Source: Planctomycetota bacterium
Lineage (GTDB): Bacteria; Planctomycetota; Phycisphaerae; Phycisphaerales; UBA1924
NCBI GenBank assembly: GCA_018242605.1
Contig: JAFEBP010000020.1
Span: 1-64,000 of the forward strand
Length of the DNA stretch: 64,000 bases
Reading direction: 5' to 3'
Positions 1-8,389 of this stretch are shown piece by piece. A model generated the notes under the pieces. The model was not told where the DNA came from. It did no database searches and worked only from the letters and a program-made list of their open reading frames with translations. Positions within the stretch are counted from its first letter, which is position 1. Each line of letters starts with the position of its first letter. The position numbers and the translations under genes are program-made.

Positions 1-606
1 GGCTACTTCCCGTGCAACGCCGATGGCGACGACCTCGTCGTCTACGACCCGGCGTCGATGCCCTCCCCCACTCCGTCACTCCGTCACTCCGTCACTCCGT
101 CACTTCGAGTGCTTGAGCGCTTCCGCTTCCCCCGCCAGTCCGACAAACGCCGTCTCTGCATCTCCGACTTCTTCCGCCCCGTCACGACCGGCGAGACCGA
201 CGTGATCGGCCTCTCGTGCGTCACCATGGGCGCCCAGGCCAGCGAGGCCGCCAAGGTCCTTTTCAAGAACGACGATTACACCAACTACCTCTACCTGCAC
301 GGCCTGGGCGTGGAAACCGCCGAGGCCCTCGCGGAACTCTGGCACAAGCGCATGCGCCAGGAACTGGGCATCTCGGGCGACGACTCGCCCAAGATCAAGG
401 ATCTGTTCACCCAGCACTATCGCGGCAGCCGCTACTCCTTCGGTTACCCAGCCTGCCCCAACATGGCCGACCAGGAAAAGCTCTTCCGCCTCCTCGATCC
501 CGGCCGCATCGGTTGCGTCCTCACCGAAAACTACCAGATCGATCCCGAGCAGAGCACCAGCGCGATCATCGTCCACCACCCCGCGGCGAAGTACTTCAAC
601 ATCTAG
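1..606 (+). CDS. metH: Methionine synthase (cobalamin-dependent), C-terminal activation domain, 5' truncated by window
   Basis: The frame is open from base 1 and ends at TAG 604-606, about 201 residues. It matches the AdoMet-binding reactivation domain of MetH: it begins GYFPCNADGDD, continues through an F-R-F-P-R-Q stretch and a DFFRPV segment, and ends with YPACPNMADQEKLFRLLDP and an HHPAAKYF-type terminus. This domain binds S-adenosylmethionine and reductively remethylates oxidised cob(II)alamin. The catalytic and B12 domains lie outside the window. Between residues about 20 and 37 there is an unusual linker encoded by an 8-bp tandem repeat (69-108), where the family normally has a short loop. 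The downstream ABC-F gene begins about 40 bp later on the same strand. Confidence 0.9.
   Translation, partial: GYFPCNADGDDLVVYDPASMPSPTPSLRHSVTPSLRVLERFRFPRQSDKRRLCISDFFRPVTTGETDVIGLSCVTMGAQASEAAKVLFKNDDYTNYLYLHGLGVETAEALAELWHKRMRQELGISGDDSPKIKDLFTQHYRGSRYSFGYPACPNMADQEKLFRLLDPGRIGCVLTENYQIDPEQSTSAIIVHHPAAKYFNI
69..108 (+). repeat. 8-bp tandem repeat inside metH
   Basis: Four perfect copies of CACTCCGT (69-76, 77-84, 85-92, 93-100) are followed by one degenerate copy, CACTTCGA (101-108). The unit is not a multiple of three, so gain or loss of one copy would shift the metH reading frame. The present copy number keeps the frame open. The encoded linker itself reads as a repeat (P-S-L-R-H-S-V-T-P-S-L-R). 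Confidence 0.9.
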
Positions 607-647
607 CGCCGGCACAAAACCGCCCGCACCGCACCTACCCTCGCTCC

Positions 648-2633
648 GTGCCCTTAGTGACCGCCACAAACATCGTCCACCGCTACGGAACGGACATCAT
701 CCTCGAAGGCGTCTCGATCACCATCGAGCCCGGCGACCGCGTCGGCATGGTCGGCCGAAACGGCTGCGGCAAGAGCACCCTGCTCAAGATCATGTCCGAG
801 ATCATCAAGCCCGACGGGGGCACGATCACCATCCAGCGCGGCTCCCGCGTCGGCTACCTCAAGCAGGACCCGGACCTGGACCCCACCGAGACCCTCAAGG
901 ACGCCGCCGAAGGCGCCTTCGACACCCTCCACGCCCTGCACCGCGAAATGCACGACGTGTACGACGCCATGGCCACCGCCAAGGGCGACGACCTGGCCCG
1001 TCTGATGAAGAAGCAGGCGACCCTCGAAGCCCAGATCGAGGCCGCGGGCGGCTACGCGATCGATCACAAGATCGAGGAAGTGCTCCACGGTCTGGGTTTC
1101 ACCGACGCGCAGTTCTCCCTGCCCGTGGCGAAGCTGAGCGGCGGCCAGAAGGGCCGCCTCGCCCTCGCCCGCCTGCTCCTCGAAAACCCCGACGTCCTGC
1201 TGCTCGACGAACCCACGAACCACCTGGACATCGAAGGCCGCATCTGGCTCGAGGAGTTCCTGAACCACGAGTACCGCGGCGCGGTGGTGATGGTGAGCCA
1301 CGACCGCTACCTGCTCGACAACGTCGTCAACAAGATCGTCGAGATCGAGCAGGGCCGCCTGATCGACTACCCCGGCAACTACGCCAAGTTCCGCGAACTC
1401 CGCGTCGAACGGCGAACGGTCATGCTGCGGGCCTACGAATCCCAGCAGGACAAGATCCGCCAGGAAGAGGCCTACATCCGCCGCTACAAGGCCGGCCAGC
1501 GGGCCCGACAGGCCAAGGGACGCGAAACTCGCCTCGAACGGGAAAAGGCCGAAGGCCTGCTCGAGAAGCCCATGGAGATGGCGGTCTTCACCATCCGCCT
1601 CCCCGCCGCCGAGCGCAGCGGCGACATCACCGCCTCCGCCCGCGGCCTCTCCAAGTCGTACGAAGCCGAAGACGGCACCACCAAAGTCCTCTTCCACGAC
1701 CTGGACCTTGTCGTTGAACGCGGCGAGCGTTGGGGCATCATCGGCCCCAACGGGGCCGGCAAGACCACACTGGTCCGCTGCCTTCTGGGCGAAATCCCTG
1801 CGGACGCCGGTGTCGTGCGCATCGGCGCCAACGTCAAGGTCGGTTACTACCGCCAGACGCACGACGGGCTCGACGTGAACCAATCCGTCTACCGTTACCT
1901 GCAGGGCGTGATCCTCAAGGAGGCGCCCACCCAGGCGATGAGCGAACAGCAGGCCCGCGACCTCGCCGGCGCGTTCCTCTTCACCGGCGACGAGCAGGAA
2001 AAGCAGCTCTGGCAACTCTCAGGCGGCGAACGCAGCCGCGCCGTGCTCGCGGGCCTCCTCGCCAGCGCCAAGAACCTGATCGTGCTCGACGAACCCACGA
2101 ACCACCTGGACATCCCCAGCGCCGAGCGCCTCGAAGACGCTCTTGGCTCCGAGGGCGGCTATGAGGGCACGATGCTCCTCATTAGCCACGACCGCGCCCT
2201 CATCGACCACACCTGCGATCACCTGCTCATCCTCGATGGCCACGGCAACGCCGAGATCTTCGCCGGCTCGTACACCGAGTGGAAGCGCAAGGACGAATCC
2301 CGCAAACGCGAGGCCGCCCGGGCGGCGGAAGCCGAGAAGGCGAAAAAGGAAACCGCGGAACGCCAACGCCGCGAAGCCGAGGAACGCAAGAAGGCCGCCG
2401 CCAAGCCCAAGGCGCCCACCACGAACAAGCTCGCCCGCCTGACCACCGAGCAGATCGAAGCCCAGATCGAGAAGATCCAGAACCGGATCAAGCAGATCGA
2501 TCAGGACATGATGAGCGGCGACACCTGGCGCGACGCCCGCAAGTCCAATCAGCTGAGCGCCGAACGCGCCAAGCTGATGTCGGAACTCGAGCCCCTTGAG
2601 TTCGAGTGGGCCAGCCGCGCCGAAAACACCTGA
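648..2633 (+). CDS. ABC-F family ATP-binding protein
   Basis: About 661 residues with two ABC cassettes and no membrane segments. Cassette 1 has Walker A GRNGCGKST (about residue 35), signature LSGGQKGR and Walker B LLLDEPTNHLD. Cassette 2 has Walker A GPNGAGKTT (about residue 366), signature LSGGERSR and Walker B VLDEPTNHLD. A charged linker separates them, and the C-terminus (about 545-650) is a Lys/Glu/Arg-rich coiled coil. This is the ABC-F layout; such proteins act on the ribosome as translation factors or in antibiotic protection, and the closest general type is Uup/EttA-like. The frame is open back to 216 but overlaps metH, so GTG 648 (or GTG 657) is the likely start. Which ABC-F subfamily it is cannot be settled by eye. 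Confidence 0.9.
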   Translation: MPLVTATNIVHRYGTDIILEGVSITIEPGDRVGMVGRNGCGKSTLLKIMSEIIKPDGGTITIQRGSRVGYLKQDPDLDPTETLKDAAEGAFDTLHALHREMHDVYDAMATAKGDDLARLMKKQATLEAQIEAAGGYAIDHKIEEVLHGLGFTDAQFSLPVAKLSGGQKGRLALARLLLENPDVLLLDEPTNHLDIEGRIWLEEFLNHEYRGAVVMVSHDRYLLDNVVNKIVEIEQGRLIDYPGNYAKFRELRVERRTVMLRAYESQQDKIRQEEAYIRRYKAGQRARQAKGRETRLEREKAEGLLEKPMEMAVFTIRLPAAERSGDITASARGLSKSYEAEDGTTKVLFHDLDLVVERGERWGIIGPNGAGKTTLVRCLLGEIPADAGVVRIGANVKVGYYRQTHDGLDVNQSVYRYLQGVILKEAPTQAMSEQQARDLAGAFLFTGDEQEKQLWQLSGGERSRAVLAGLLASAKNLIVLDEPTNHLDIPSAERLEDALGSEGGYEGTMLLISHDRALIDHTCDHLLILDGHGNAEIFAGSYTEWKRKDESRKREAARAAEAEKAKKETAERQRREAEERKKAAAKPKAPTTNKLARLTTEQIEAQIEKIQNRIKQIDQDMMSGDTWRDARKSNQLSAERAKLMSELEPLEFEWASRAENT

Positions 2634-2638
2634 GTCTC

Positions 2639-3109
2639 CTACAGGCTCCGCACCCACAGCACCATCGCCCCGAGAATCGCCGCCGCGATCAGAAGCGTCG
2701 CGACCACGGACCACACCCACCGCGTCCGCGGCGTGCGCGTGATCGGAATCATCCTCGCCCGCACGGTGCGGCCGTTGCGGGTCGCTTCCTGCACCAGCGC
2801 GATGACCAGATTCGCCTCGAAAGGCCTCATGCCCGTGGCAACCGCCCCCGCCACCAGGCGACGCCGCACCTGCGGCCGCAGGATCGCCGCGCGGCCGCCA
2901 TCCAGCGCCCCCACCACCGCCGCCGCGAAGACGTCCCGCATGTCGTCCACGCTCAACCCGCCCGCGCTGTGATTCTCTCGCGCAACCTCTCGTCGCAGCG
3001 CAGCGTCCGGATCGGGCCGGTTGCTCTTACCGGCCAACGCGGCTTCCGCGCCCACAAGGCGCAGCTTGTGCGCTTCGGGCCGGGTGGGTTTGATCGGTCG
3101 TGGATTCAT
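2639..3109 (-). CDS. Hypothetical protein with C-terminal membrane anchor
   Basis: About 156 residues from ATG 3107-3109. The N-terminal two thirds are charged and Arg/Ala-rich. The last about 30 residues form one hydrophobic segment (VWSVVATLLIAAAILGAMVL) followed by a short WVRSL tail, so the protein is probably tail-anchored with its bulk in the cytoplasm. A longer frame starts at 3283 but would run into the plus-strand gene that begins at 3229, so the shorter start is preferred. It converges on the ABC-F gene, with 5 bp between the stops. I do not recognise a family. Confidence 0.55.
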   Translation of the reverse strand: MNPRPIKPTRPEAHKLRLVGAEAALAGKSNRPDPDAALRREVARENHSAGGLSVDDMRDVFAAAVVGALDGGRAAILRPQVRRRLVAGAVATGMRPFEANLVIALVQEATRNGRTVRARMIPITRTPRTRWVWSVVATLLIAAAILGAMVLWVRSL

Positions 3110-3228
3110 CGAAGGGGTGGAGCCGTTAGCACCGGTATCCGCAAACGCTGTTCCATGGTAATCGCCTCCGCCGGGCTTCACCAACGAATATCCAGGAACC
3201 GATCTACACTCGGCAAGGAGCCTTGCGA

Positions 3229-3765
3229 ATGGTCGAATCTCAACCGCAGCAAGCCGGAGCGGGCAATAACCGGAGTGATTCAATCGGCGGCATCAACACC
3301 CCGTTGGGGGATGACGAAATACTGCGCCGATTGGAAGCCGCCGCACGCCGAGGGAAACTCGCCGGTTTCAATGACCGCGACTCCAGTTGCCTGTTCAGCG
3401 TCGCCGCCTTCGGCGATCAGTTTGATTACCGACTCTGCGCGCATTCGCAGGCGGCCCCGGGCTCGCGCCGCTTGGACTTTCAACTCCGCATGCTCCTCAA
3501 GATGCCCCTCATCATGGCGGTGGTGCTGATCATCACCGTCTGGCCGGGCGTCTGGCTCACCGATTCGATGCTGACCACGTATTTCTCGTGGTACACCATC
3601 CCGACCTGGATCTGGTACATCCCCCTCACCGTGCTGCCGATACCCTGGATGTGGAAGCGCATGCACGGCCGCTCCAAAGCCGCTGCAACTGAACACGCCA
3701 AAGAACAGATCGCCAAGATCGCCGCGGAGCTGGGAGCAGCACCTCCCGACGACCCCGCCGCCTGA
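3229..3765 (+). CDS. Hypothetical membrane protein, two transmembrane segments
   Basis: About 178 residues. ATG 3229 is chosen because AAGGAG lies at 3215-3220 with 8-nt spacing; an upstream in-frame TTG (3223) lacks this. The N-terminal 80 residues are soluble, with a possible helical 'DDEILRRLEAAARRG' segment. Two hydrophobic segments follow (about residues 90-110 and 122-140, the second Trp/Pro-rich), then a cytoplasmic helical tail ending AAPPDDPAA. It faces the dockerin-protein gene tail to tail, 4 bp apart. No known family recognised. Confidence 0.65.
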   Translation: MVESQPQQAGAGNNRSDSIGGINTPLGDDEILRRLEAAARRGKLAGFNDRDSSCLFSVAAFGDQFDYRLCAHSQAAPGSRRLDFQLRMLLKMPLIMAVVLIITVWPGVWLTDSMLTTYFSWYTIPTWIWYIPLTVLPIPWMWKRMHGRSKAAATEHAKEQIAKIAAELGAAPPDDPAA

Positions 3766-3769
3766 ACTT

Positions 3770-4417
3770 TCAGCAGCCGCCGGCCTCCCAGGCGGCGAAG
3801 AACGTCTCAACGTCCGCACCGTCGATGCCGCCGTCGAGGTTCACGTCGGCCGCGAAGTCGCCCGATTCCCACGCCGCGAAGAAGGCCTGAACGTCCGAAC
3901 CATCGATCCCGCCGTCCTGATTGAAGTCGGCGGGGCACGCCGGAGGCGTCAGCCCGACGAACTTGCCGGCGTCGTCAAGATTGATCCAGCCGATGTTCTC
4001 ACCCCACGCGTAGCCGCGAAGACGAAGGTTGATCATGTCAAGCCGCGCCGCGTTGGCCGGGGTCGCCATTGCACCGCCCGACATGTTGATCCAACCGATG
4101 TTCTCGCCCCAGGCGTAACCGGTCAACGCGCCGTTGGGAGCGATGTTCAAGCCGAAATCCAGACCGTTGGTATTCGCGTAACTCATGCCGTTGAGTGGAC
4201 CCTGACCCAGATTGATCCAGCCGACATTCTCGTTCCAAACCCAGCCCGAGGCGTACGTCGCAGCGAAGTACACGGCGTCGGTGCCCTGCGCGGCGTCCCA
4301 GTTCAGATAGCCCGCGTTCTCGCTCCACGCCATCGCGTGGGCCGAGTCGACAACGGCTTGGCCGAGCGACACCGAAGCAAGCATGTGGACCGCGGCGATG
4401 GCAAATAGTGCTTTCAT
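3770..4417 (-). CDS. Secreted W-x-E-N repeat protein with GC-type dockerin
   Basis: About 215 residues from ATG 4415-4417; a GAGA stretch lies about 8 nt upstream. A signal peptide (MKALFAIAAVHMLASVSLGQ) is followed by four short repeats with the core W-[SNG]-E-N-[AIV]-G-[WY]; the clearest read WNENVGWINL and WGENIGWINM. The C-terminus carries two EF-hand-like loops, DFNQDGGIDGSD and DVNLDGGIDGAD, each followed by FFAAWE, and ends in Gly-Gly-Cys. This is the GC-type dockerin of Phycisphaerae secreted proteins. Dockerins bind calcium and classically dock onto cohesins, but the partner of this type is not evident here. The repeat region may be a small beta-structured adhesive module; that is inference. 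Confidence 0.8.
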   Translation of the reverse strand: MKALFAIAAVHMLASVSLGQAVVDSAHAMAWSENAGYLNWDAAQGTDAVYFAATYASGWVWNENVGWINLGQGPLNGMSYANTNGLDFGLNIAPNGALTGYAWGENIGWINMSGGAMATPANAARLDMINLRLRGYAWGENIGWINLDDAGKFVGLTPPACPADFNQDGGIDGSDVQAFFAAWESGDFAADVNLDGGIDGADVETFFAAWEAGGC

Positions 4418-4689
4418 GGCGGAGTCTCTAACGTGGGAGTGTGTCGTGCAAACCCCCGCAAGGACCTGCCGGTCACGTGCGGAGCGAAAGGGAGTTGGCC
4501 GTAGCACGCGGATGGGAGTTGAACCGCGGCGTTCCGGGCCGTGTGTGGGCTGTCATGAATCAATGCGCACAATCCTCCCGCCCGGGCTAACGAACTTTCC
4601 GTGTTTCTTGACAGCCCTCCGATCGGTTTGGGTTAGGTGTGAACGGCCGCCACTCCACAACCTCCGCCCCACCACACCTAGCGTTGGTC

Positions 4690-6150
4690 ATGGCACACCC
4701 GAGCGATCCCGACGCGCCCGCGCACGGCCTGTCGACACCCGACACTTGGCCCATCGCGGCCCGCCAGGCGGCGTTTCTCGCGGCGTTGGCCACCTCTGTC
4801 GCGTCCGCGCAAGACGCGAAAATGCTCATCATCGCGCCCACCGCCCTCTCCGCCGCCGCCGCTGAATATCGCGACGCCCGCGCCGGAGATATCCGCACTG
4901 ATGTCGCAACTCTCGAAGAAGCACTCTCCGGCCAACCCGGCGCCGATGATGCCGAACGCCTGAAGCACTACCTGCATGCTCGATGGACCAGCAGCGGCAA
5001 ACACCTGGGCTACGTCTTGCTCATGGGCGACGCGGACTGCATGCCCGTCCGCTACATGGTGCTGGACCGCGGCACCCCCGCCGCGTTCAACTACGCGTTT
5101 TATCCCAGCGATCTCTACTACGCCGACCTCGTCAACGCCGCCGGCGAGTTCGACGACTGGAATGCCCAGAAGGCCGATTTCCACGCCCAGTACTTCGGTG
5201 AAGTGCGGGGGGAGACGAACAAGTCCGACCCGATCAACTACGACAACGTCGACTACCGGCCAGACATCGCCGTCGGTCGCTGGCCCGTGTCGACCTTGGA
5301 TCAAGCCCGCGCTGTCGCGGCGAAGTCCATCGCCTACGAGCGCTGGGCCGCATCGTCCGACGCACGCGACATGGCCCTGGTCGCCGTCGGCGGTTGGATC
5401 GAGAACCGCGGGATGATGGACGCCGTCCGAGACAAGGCCAACGCATCGTGGCGCACCCGCCGCCTGTACTGGAAAGACGCCTCCCGCGACGACGGCGAAC
5501 CGGCGCCCACCGCGGCGAACGTACTCGGGCTGTTCGGCACCTGCAGCGTCATCCTTCACAGCGGACACGGTAGCGAACACTCGTGGGAGGGCTGCTTGTC
5601 GGAACGCGATCTTCAGCACTTGGCCAATGCCCGGCACCCGGCGATTTGCATGTCCGCGGGTTGTTCTACCGCATGCATGGCCACACTTGGACCGTACGAG
5701 TCGTACATCGACGCCACGGGTGTACAGCACGCCGGAACCAACAACGCCGAAGAGTTCTCCACGCCGCCGCCACCGGCCGCGTGCTATCAGACCGGACCCT
5801 TCAACCGCTCGGGAATCGGCGAGGCACTCGTCCGCATGCCCGACGCCGGCGCCGCAGCGTACATCGGCTGCGATACCGGCAGCCAGCCCTGCGCCATGAC
5901 CCTGCTCAGCGGCTTCGCGTCCGCCCTCGCGGACTCAAGGGCCGACACCCGGCTGGGAGACTGCTGGAACGCCGCCCTCCGAACGTACTGGGATTCCGAG
6001 AACCTTTCGAAGATCAAGCCAACATCCGATTGGTACCCCCCCAGCGTCTTCTTTCAGGGGATGAAGTTCGTTCTGCTGGGCGATCCTTCCCTACGCTTGC
6101 CCCCGAGAGAGAGACAGTCCCCTTCAACAGCGACGCCCCCCACGCCCTGA
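4690..6150 (+). CDS. C25 (gingipain-like) cysteine peptidase family protein, secreted
   Basis: About 486 residues from ATG 4690; no clear Shine-Dalgarno. A signal-peptide-like stretch (about residues 20-40, ending ASVASAQ) precedes the body. The caspase-like fold of family C25 is indicated by a strand plus HSGHGSEHSW (catalytic His, about residues 290-293) and a second strand plus SAGCSTACM (catalytic Cys, about residue 324), with conserved GRWPVSTLDQA and KFVLLGDPSLRL segments. Such enzymes are extracellular cysteine endopeptidases. Unlike its neighbour downstream it has no dockerin or other recognisable C-terminal sorting signal. Proteolytic specificity cannot be read from the sequence. About 100 bp separate it from the SGNH hydrolase gene. 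Confidence 0.8.
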   Translation: MAHPSDPDAPAHGLSTPDTWPIAARQAAFLAALATSVASAQDAKMLIIAPTALSAAAAEYRDARAGDIRTDVATLEEALSGQPGADDAERLKHYLHARWTSSGKHLGYVLLMGDADCMPVRYMVLDRGTPAAFNYAFYPSDLYYADLVNAAGEFDDWNAQKADFHAQYFGEVRGETNKSDPINYDNVDYRPDIAVGRWPVSTLDQARAVAAKSIAYERWAASSDARDMALVAVGGWIENRGMMDAVRDKANASWRTRRLYWKDASRDDGEPAPTAANVLGLFGTCSVILHSGHGSEHSWEGCLSERDLQHLANARHPAICMSAGCSTACMATLGPYESYIDATGVQHAGTNNAEEFSTPPPPAACYQTGPFNRSGIGEALVRMPDAGAAAYIGCDTGSQPCAMTLLSGFASALADSRADTRLGDCWNAALRTYWDSENLSKIKPTSDWYPPSVFFQGMKFVLLGDPSLRLPPRERQSPSTATPPTP

Positions 6151-6252
6151 AGCGCGCGGCGTCACCAACGGAAAATGCAGCACGGCAACCATCTGACGGT
6201 TGCTGCGTGGGATCCTGTTCGGAGTTTGACGATCTGAAGGAATCGTGCAGCG

Positions 6253-7728
6253 ATGAACCGTGTTGTGGCGCAGACTCTGGGCTTGGCAATCCTTTGCTCG
6301 CGGGCGTTGGCCCAGGCAACCGGTGCCGAATCCCTGGCGCCCTTCTGGGAAGCCGCCGATACGCAACGAGCCGACATCATCATGCTCGGCGATTCCAACC
6401 AGTTGTACGCGTACGACGGCTGGGAAGACGGCTGGCACCGCCAGTGCGCCGAGCGCTTCGGGATCTACGCCACGGGCCTCATGTCCGCGGGCGAAAACGT
6501 GGGCCTCACCGCGGGCGTCGGTTCGTATTGCAACGTCTCCGCATTGGGAGCCAACAGCACCTTCCAGTACTCCGGCGCACCGGCCCTGATGTCGTTGGAA
6601 ATGTCCAACGACCTCGCGCCCATGAACTACCTGTACATGCCCCCAGGGGTGTCCCGGTGGGCGGCGTACAACAACGGATTGATCATCCGGACGTCGCACG
6701 CCATGGGCGTCGATGGGCCGCTGCGGTTCATTTTCACGTACGGAACGTTCGATCAGTCCGGCGGCACCTTCCGACCCTGCATCCGTCTTGACCAGTATCC
6801 CTACACAATTCTGGCGCGAGGGCCCGACATCAGCACCGGCGGCGGCCTTGGCCTGCACGAGTTCTCGCTCGACCTGCCGGCGGGACACCGCCAAGGCTCC
6901 ATCGGCATGCGATTCAGCGAGCCAGGCGGGCCAGAGCTGCGCGGCCCGCTCTTCTTCTCCTGGATGCGGTGCGAGGGAACCCACCGACCCCAGGGAGTCG
7001 CCGTCCACACGCTCATGGGCATCGGCGGCGGCACCGCGTGGGAAGCCGCCGCGGCACTCATCAACACGCCCTTGGAGACGCTGTCGGCCTACCTCAGCCG
7101 CACCACCCGCCTTCAGACCGGCGACCATCATGTGCTGGTCCGCATCTGCTTCGGCGTGAACGATCAGGAAGAAAGCAGAACCTCGCTGGGACCTGCAGCG
7201 GTCTGGCCGGGCACCGCTCCCGACGCGTACGCGGACAACCTTGTGGCTGCTATGAACCGCATCGAGGCGGCCTGGATCGCCGCGGGCGAAGACCCCACCT
7301 CCCTGTACTTCCTGCTCACCCCGTCGCACCCGGTCCAATCGCCCGACAGCCCCCGCTTGGTGCAGTACCGCCAAGCCGCTGAAACGCTCGCGGCGTCGCG
7401 TCCCAGGTGCGCCGCGGTGCGCCTGGATCTCCTGACCACGTACGCCGAAATGCAATCGCAAGGGTGGTACCACACACCCACCGACGTGGTGCATCTGAGC
7501 CCCACCGGATACACCGCGCTCGCTATCCGCGAACTCGAACTGCTCACTCCCTCCCCGCCCTGCATCGCCGACTTCGACAAGAGCGGCGGCATCGACGGCG
7601 CCGACGTGGAGGCTTTCTTCAGCGCGTTCGAACTCGGCGGCAGCGACGCTGATGTCAACCACAACGGCGGCGTCGAAGGCTCGGATGTGGAAGCCTTCTT
7701 CACGGCCTGGCAGGCGGGCGACTGCTGA
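6253..7728 (+). CDS. Secreted SGNH/GDSL-like hydrolase with GC-type dockerin
   Basis: About 491 residues with a signal peptide (MNRVVAQTLGLAILCSRALA). SGNH-type blocks are present: GDSN near residue 45 (nucleophile Ser), G-V-N-D near residue 301 (Asn block), and D-V-V-H-L-S near residue 410 (Asp and His). The large insertion between the first two blocks is beta-rich and unfamiliar. The C-terminus has the dockerin pair DFDKSGGIDGAD and DVNHNGGVEGSD, each followed by an aromatic FF segment, and ends GDC. The likely reaction is hydrolysis of an ester, perhaps deacetylation of a polysaccharide. GAAGG lies 12 nt before ATG 6253. The context is a block of secreted proteins with the C25 peptidase upstream. 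Confidence 0.75.
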   Translation: MNRVVAQTLGLAILCSRALAQATGAESLAPFWEAADTQRADIIMLGDSNQLYAYDGWEDGWHRQCAERFGIYATGLMSAGENVGLTAGVGSYCNVSALGANSTFQYSGAPALMSLEMSNDLAPMNYLYMPPGVSRWAAYNNGLIIRTSHAMGVDGPLRFIFTYGTFDQSGGTFRPCIRLDQYPYTILARGPDISTGGGLGLHEFSLDLPAGHRQGSIGMRFSEPGGPELRGPLFFSWMRCEGTHRPQGVAVHTLMGIGGGTAWEAAAALINTPLETLSAYLSRTTRLQTGDHHVLVRICFGVNDQEESRTSLGPAAVWPGTAPDAYADNLVAAMNRIEAAWIAAGEDPTSLYFLLTPSHPVQSPDSPRLVQYRQAAETLAASRPRCAAVRLDLLTTYAEMQSQGWYHTPTDVVHLSPTGYTALAIRELELLTPSPPCIADFDKSGGIDGADVEAFFSAFELGGSDADVNHNGGVEGSDVEAFFTAWQAGDC

Positions 7729-8319
7729 TCAGCCCGGGCGCGGTGCGTCGCGCCGGGGCTCGACAGCCGCGAGAGCGTCGATGATCCGCTGCGGGTCCGC
7801 CGAGTTGACGATCGTCGCCCGCAGGTTGAGCCGCAGGAACGATTCCACCTCCACGTGGTCCAGAAAGGCCATCAGCGAGTCGTAATAGCCGCGGGTGTTC
7901 AGAAGCCCCACCGGTTTGGAGTGGATGCCCAGCTGCGCCCACGCCAGGATCTCGAACATCTCATCCAGCGTGCCCAGCCCCCCCGGGAGCGCGATGAAGG
8001 CGTCGGCAAGGTTCGCCATCATCATCTTGCGCTCGTGCATCGTCTCTACAACGTGCAGCGACGTAACGCCCTTGTGCTCCAGTTCGCGATTCTGCAGCAG
8101 CCTCGTGATGACGCCCACCACTTGCCCGCCCTCCTCAAGGCAGGCATCGGCCACCGCCCCCATCAACCCGGCGCGACCGCCGCCATAGATGAGCGTGATG
8201 CGGCGTCGAGCCATCTCGGCCCCGAGCTGCCTGGCCGCGTGGGGATAGTCCTCGTGAGCGCCGTTGCTGGCACCACAGAACACGCACAATCGAGAAATCG
8301 GGCGGGGGATGGGAGGCAT
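7729..8319 (-). CDS. LOG family protein (TIGR00730-type nucleotide phosphoribohydrolase)
   Basis: 196 residues. It has the Rossmann-like LOG fold: VFCGASNG at the N-terminus, YGGGRAGLMG, and the signature E-R-K-M followed by PGGLGTLDE (about residues 105-115). Family members release the base from cytokinin ribotides or other nucleoside 5'-monophosphates; in bacteria the physiological substrate is often unknown. It is convergent with the SGNH hydrolase gene (stops adjacent) and lies downstream of the GH31 gene on the same strand, about 70 bp apart, so it might be co-transcribed with it. No SD is visible before ATG 8317-8319. Confidence 0.9.
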   Translation of the reverse strand: MPPIPRPISRLCVFCGASNGAHEDYPHAARQLGAEMARRRITLIYGGGRAGLMGAVADACLEEGGQVVGVITRLLQNRELEHKGVTSLHVVETMHERKMMMANLADAFIALPGGLGTLDEMFEILAWAQLGIHSKPVGLLNTRGYYDSLMAFLDHVEVESFLRLNLRATIVNSADPQRIIDALAAVEPRRDAPRPG

Positions 8320-8389
8320 CGGATTCTGATCGATGGCGGGAGCGTTAATACAAGCCGCGTCGGACCCAAACTCCAGGGCCCTTGAACGG

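Noticed and set aside
654..2015. 453-residue minus-strand open frame
   Set aside because: Antisense to the ABC-F gene, which has full motifs. The frame is Val/Gly/Ala-rich with no domain.
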